A stretch of DNA of 64,000 bases. It comes from Amyelois transitella (Eukaryota; Arthropoda; Insecta; Lepidoptera; Pyralidae). Made by a program: the position numbers and the translations under genes. This document shows, in pieces, positions 61,702-64,000 of the stretch (position 1 is its first letter; each line of letters opens with the position of its first letter). The DNA lies in assembly GCF_032362555.1 (NCBI RefSeq), contig NC_083525.1, positions 4,945,501-5,009,500 of the forward strand, read 5' to 3'. The notes beneath the pieces were generated by a model. That model was not told the DNA's origin and searched no databases. It saw only the letters and a program-made list of their open reading frames with translations.

Positions 61702-61972
61702 TTGTGAATTCCGGCACCAATAAAAAAAGAATAGAACCACTCTATCCTGTTCCCATGGATGTCGTAAAAGGCGACTAAGGGATAGGGATAGGGATAAACT
61801 TAGGATTCTTCTTTAAGGCGACGGCCTAGCAACCTGTCACTATTTGAATTTCAATTCTATCATTAAGCCAAATAGCTCAATATGGCCTATTAGTCTTTTC
61901 AAGACTGTTATACCCTCTCTCGGCCCTGTCTACCCCGCAAGGGATATAGACGTGATTATATGTATGTATGTT
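61702..61972 (+). repeat. Family 1 repeat, near full length
   Basis: Plus-sense copy from CCGGCACCAATAAAAAAAG through CCCATGGATGTCGTAAAAGG, TCAAGACTGTT and CTACCCCGCAAGGGATATAG to CGTGATTATATGTATGTATG. A short insertion (ATACCCTCTCTCGGCC) splits the GTTGGCTC segment. Confidence 0.85.
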
Positions 61973-62067
61973 TCATTAAAAACAAAAATATAATTATTTC
62001 TTTATAATCGAAATGTATTAAAAAATAAATAATTTACAATTTTGTTTTACATCTAAGTTAATTTAAA

Positions 62068-63767
62068 TTAGGCTTTGTAGTATCTGTGACAAACGCCGTC
62101 CCAGAAGTTAGCGGTGATGGTCTGAAACAATATAGCTTTAATTAATGGACTTTACTTATTAAGTTTAACACTTATCTACAATATATAAATATTTATAAGT
62201 ATAAATAAAAAGTACTAAAACTATATATATTTTTATACACTTCTAATCTCATACTTCATCACATGGATTTCGATAAAATTTTGTAAATTATCTTAGGTAA
62301 ACTAGTTTTATTCATTAAGAATACTTATGAAGTTCCATTTTACTCGACATTGTAATAAGTTAAAAAAAAATTAATTATATTCGTTTATCATATTTTTGTT
62401 TTGATTTGATATTAGTTTCTAATGATTGTTGTAAATATACAAAATACTTACGACTACAAGTTGGTCACCGTTGAATTCCCGCTTAAATGTGCTCACTTTG
62501 TCGTCATGTTTGATGACTTGTGTTAACACATTGCCATCGATGGTGTATGTAGACTTAACCTGGAAAGATATATTGATACGTTTCATTAAAACATGTTTAA
62601 TTATATAATAATATGTGTCACATATAGGTAATATCCAGTGTTTCATTTGTACGCTAACAGATTCTTATTGGTACGTCAAAATTATAATACCTTAGAAGTA
62701 ACCCTGAACAATCGAAGAAAGTAAAATTCTAAATTCAAAGTAGAAGTCCATAGTCCCACATTTTGTATAGCATTACGCAATTAATGCGAAACAATGATTA
62801 TACCCCAATAGTTATACAAAACGGTTAGGTATATGCCATTCAACTTTGTAATAATAATTCTAATAAATAAATATATACGGGACAAATACGTATAATATAA
62901 TAATAACCTTGAAATAAGGACCGACCTATGAATGCACCCATTGGAGTCAGGCCTCTATACCTAAGTGTATAAAAAAATATTTTGTAAATGAATATTTTGT
63001 TTACTTACAACAAGTCCTTCTCTGATCTCCTCGTCCTGTTCCACTCCAGGGGTGAATTTCACGACCTTCGTCTTCGTTGGAGTGGTGGTGGTATACACGT
63101 AAGTGTCACCTTCCTTCTCCAGTTTCGAGGTAGGCTTGTACTGAGCTAATTTGGCTACTTCTGCATCGGGTACACCTGTAATTATTCATAATAGGAAACG
63201 TTTTGTAAGATTAAGACAGAAATGTTATTGAATTGCGTACCTTTAACCTTTAAAGATCTCAAATTGGCACTTGTTTTTATCTGTTTGTTATACTGTAAAG
63301 GTTGACTGATACATAATGCTTTTAGCGTATTTCATCTGTTTTAGCTTTACAAAGATTTGAAAAAATAAAAAATATATTGATGAATGCAAAGCAAGTGCAA
63401 TAAATAAAGCAAAAGAAGTATGCAAGGCAAGTGAAGATGTAGTTTCTGCATAAACATTCATAATTATACTGTAAGTACTTTGTACTTATTATAATGATTA
63501 ATATTTTGTTTAAAGGATGTAATTTCCTCATTATCTGATAATTATTATTAGCAATGAGAATTATCAGCTCAAGATCTGATAATGTAGACTTGGAGAAATG
63601 GAGGGAACATTTCAATTAAGAACTATCATTGTTTCAAATTGGTAAATTTTAGTTTATAATTATAGTTACATTAAAATTAATGGATGTAAAAACATACCGA
63701 CAGCTTTTAGGAACGCTTCGAAGTTCTCGTCTTTTACTTGTTTGTACTCCTTGCCTAAGAAAGCCAT
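62068..63767 (-). CDS. Fatty-acid-binding protein 2 (cellular FABP, 132 aa)
   Basis: Tandem paralogue of FABP 1. Four exons: 63767-63698 (70 nt), 63175-63009 (167), 62559-62452 (108), 62121-62068 (54), the same lengths as FABP 1; 132 aa. It starts MAFLGKEY, then ENFEAFLKAVGV, KLEKEGDTYVYTT, FTPGVEQDEEIREG, VKSTYTIDGNVLTQVIK and FKREFNGDQLVV. It ends HRYYKA, keeping the R128/Y130 fatty-acid carboxylate clamp. Differences from FABP 1 cluster in exon 2 (TTTPTKTKVVKFTPG versus APGRTRAVQFKSG), which forms part of the cavity and gap strands, so ligand preference may differ. It is cytosolic, with no signal peptide. Confidence 0.97.
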
Positions 63768-63798
63768 TTTGTTGGGATACTCACGACCACTAAATGTT

Positions 63799-63840
63799 CG
63801 ATAATAAATTGCGAAACGATTGAACCGCCTTTTTATTTTC
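63799..63840 (-). promoter_or_regulatory. Core promoter of FABP 2
   Basis: On the minus strand, a TATA-like AAAATAAAAAGG (about 63838-63827) precedes CAATTTATTATCG (63811-63799), which ends 31 nt before the ATG. The 13-mer and an upstream GTTCAAT are shared with FABP 1, while the surrounding bases differ. Confidence 0.6.
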
Positions 63841-64000
63841 CATCGTATCTTAGATAAAGAACGATAATAAAAAGTGTCCAAAGTTGAATCAGAGCTATAA
63901 CTTGATGCGAATTAGTAATAATCCCATACAAATGAATATTATAGATGTGAAAGTTAATTGTAGTACTAGTATAAGCCGATGGCTCCGCGCGCATAATACT

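Larger units (their letters stand above)
59941..62067. other. Spacer between FABP 1 and FABP 2
   Basis: Holds the FABP 1 promoter, the tRNA-headed SINE, a minus-sense family 3 copy (about 61420-61600) and a full family 1 copy (61702-61972). The longest open frame (60579-60905) has no recognisable motif. Confidence 0.6.

Overview
The window is nuclear DNA of an insect, almost certainly a moth or butterfly. It is AT-rich, its genes have many short exons with GT/AG introns, and its introns and spacers hold repeat families of lepidopteran type: short elements ending in TATG-type tails, tRNA-derived SINEs, RTE-like LINE 3' ends and elements ending in a GCGGACGAAGTCGCGGGC-like motif. I see no bacterial, viral or organellar genes. 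I cannot name the species from sequence alone.

Eight protein-coding genes can be built exon by exon with a continuous reading frame. From left to right they are: (1) an ecto-5'-nucleotidase/apyrase-family gene on the minus strand whose last exons lie off the left edge (4-6122); (2) a complete second 5'-nucleotidase, minus strand (11617-22051, 11 exons, 540 aa); (3) the DEAH-box RNA helicase DHX37/kurz, minus strand (24008-36853, 19 exons, 1174 aa); (4) an intronless plus-strand gene for a probable TFIIIC90/GTF3C4-like protein (37451-39382, 643 aa); (5) and (6) two acyl-CoA-synthetase/luciferase-like adenylate-forming enzymes, minus strand (39773-46610, 548 aa; 48718-54343, 551 aa); (7) and (8) two fatty-acid-binding proteins, minus strand (57798-59940 and 62068-63767, 132 aa each).

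Three of the four blocks are tandem duplicates. Exon lengths and intron phases match almost base for base within each pair, so each pair arose by duplication with introns retained. DHX37 and the GTF3C4-like gene are divergently transcribed from a 597-bp shared upstream region. Both would act in making the translation machinery (18S rRNA maturation and RNA polymerase III transcription). The ligase and FABP pairs lie near each other and both could handle fatty acids, but nothing in the sequence proves a joint pathway.

The rest is introns and spacers filled with repeats. The most informative are an RTE-like LINE 3' end that still encodes its C-terminus, a 250-280-bp SINE-like family with a similar 3' tail, tRNA-headed SINEs (one broken by another element just beside a DHX37 splice site), and a nearly identical repeat pair 27 kb apart. 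I found no evidence for a wholly new system. The best leads are the two paralogous ligases with diverging catalytic motifs, the conserved promoter motif of the two FABP genes, and the shared LINE/SINE tail.
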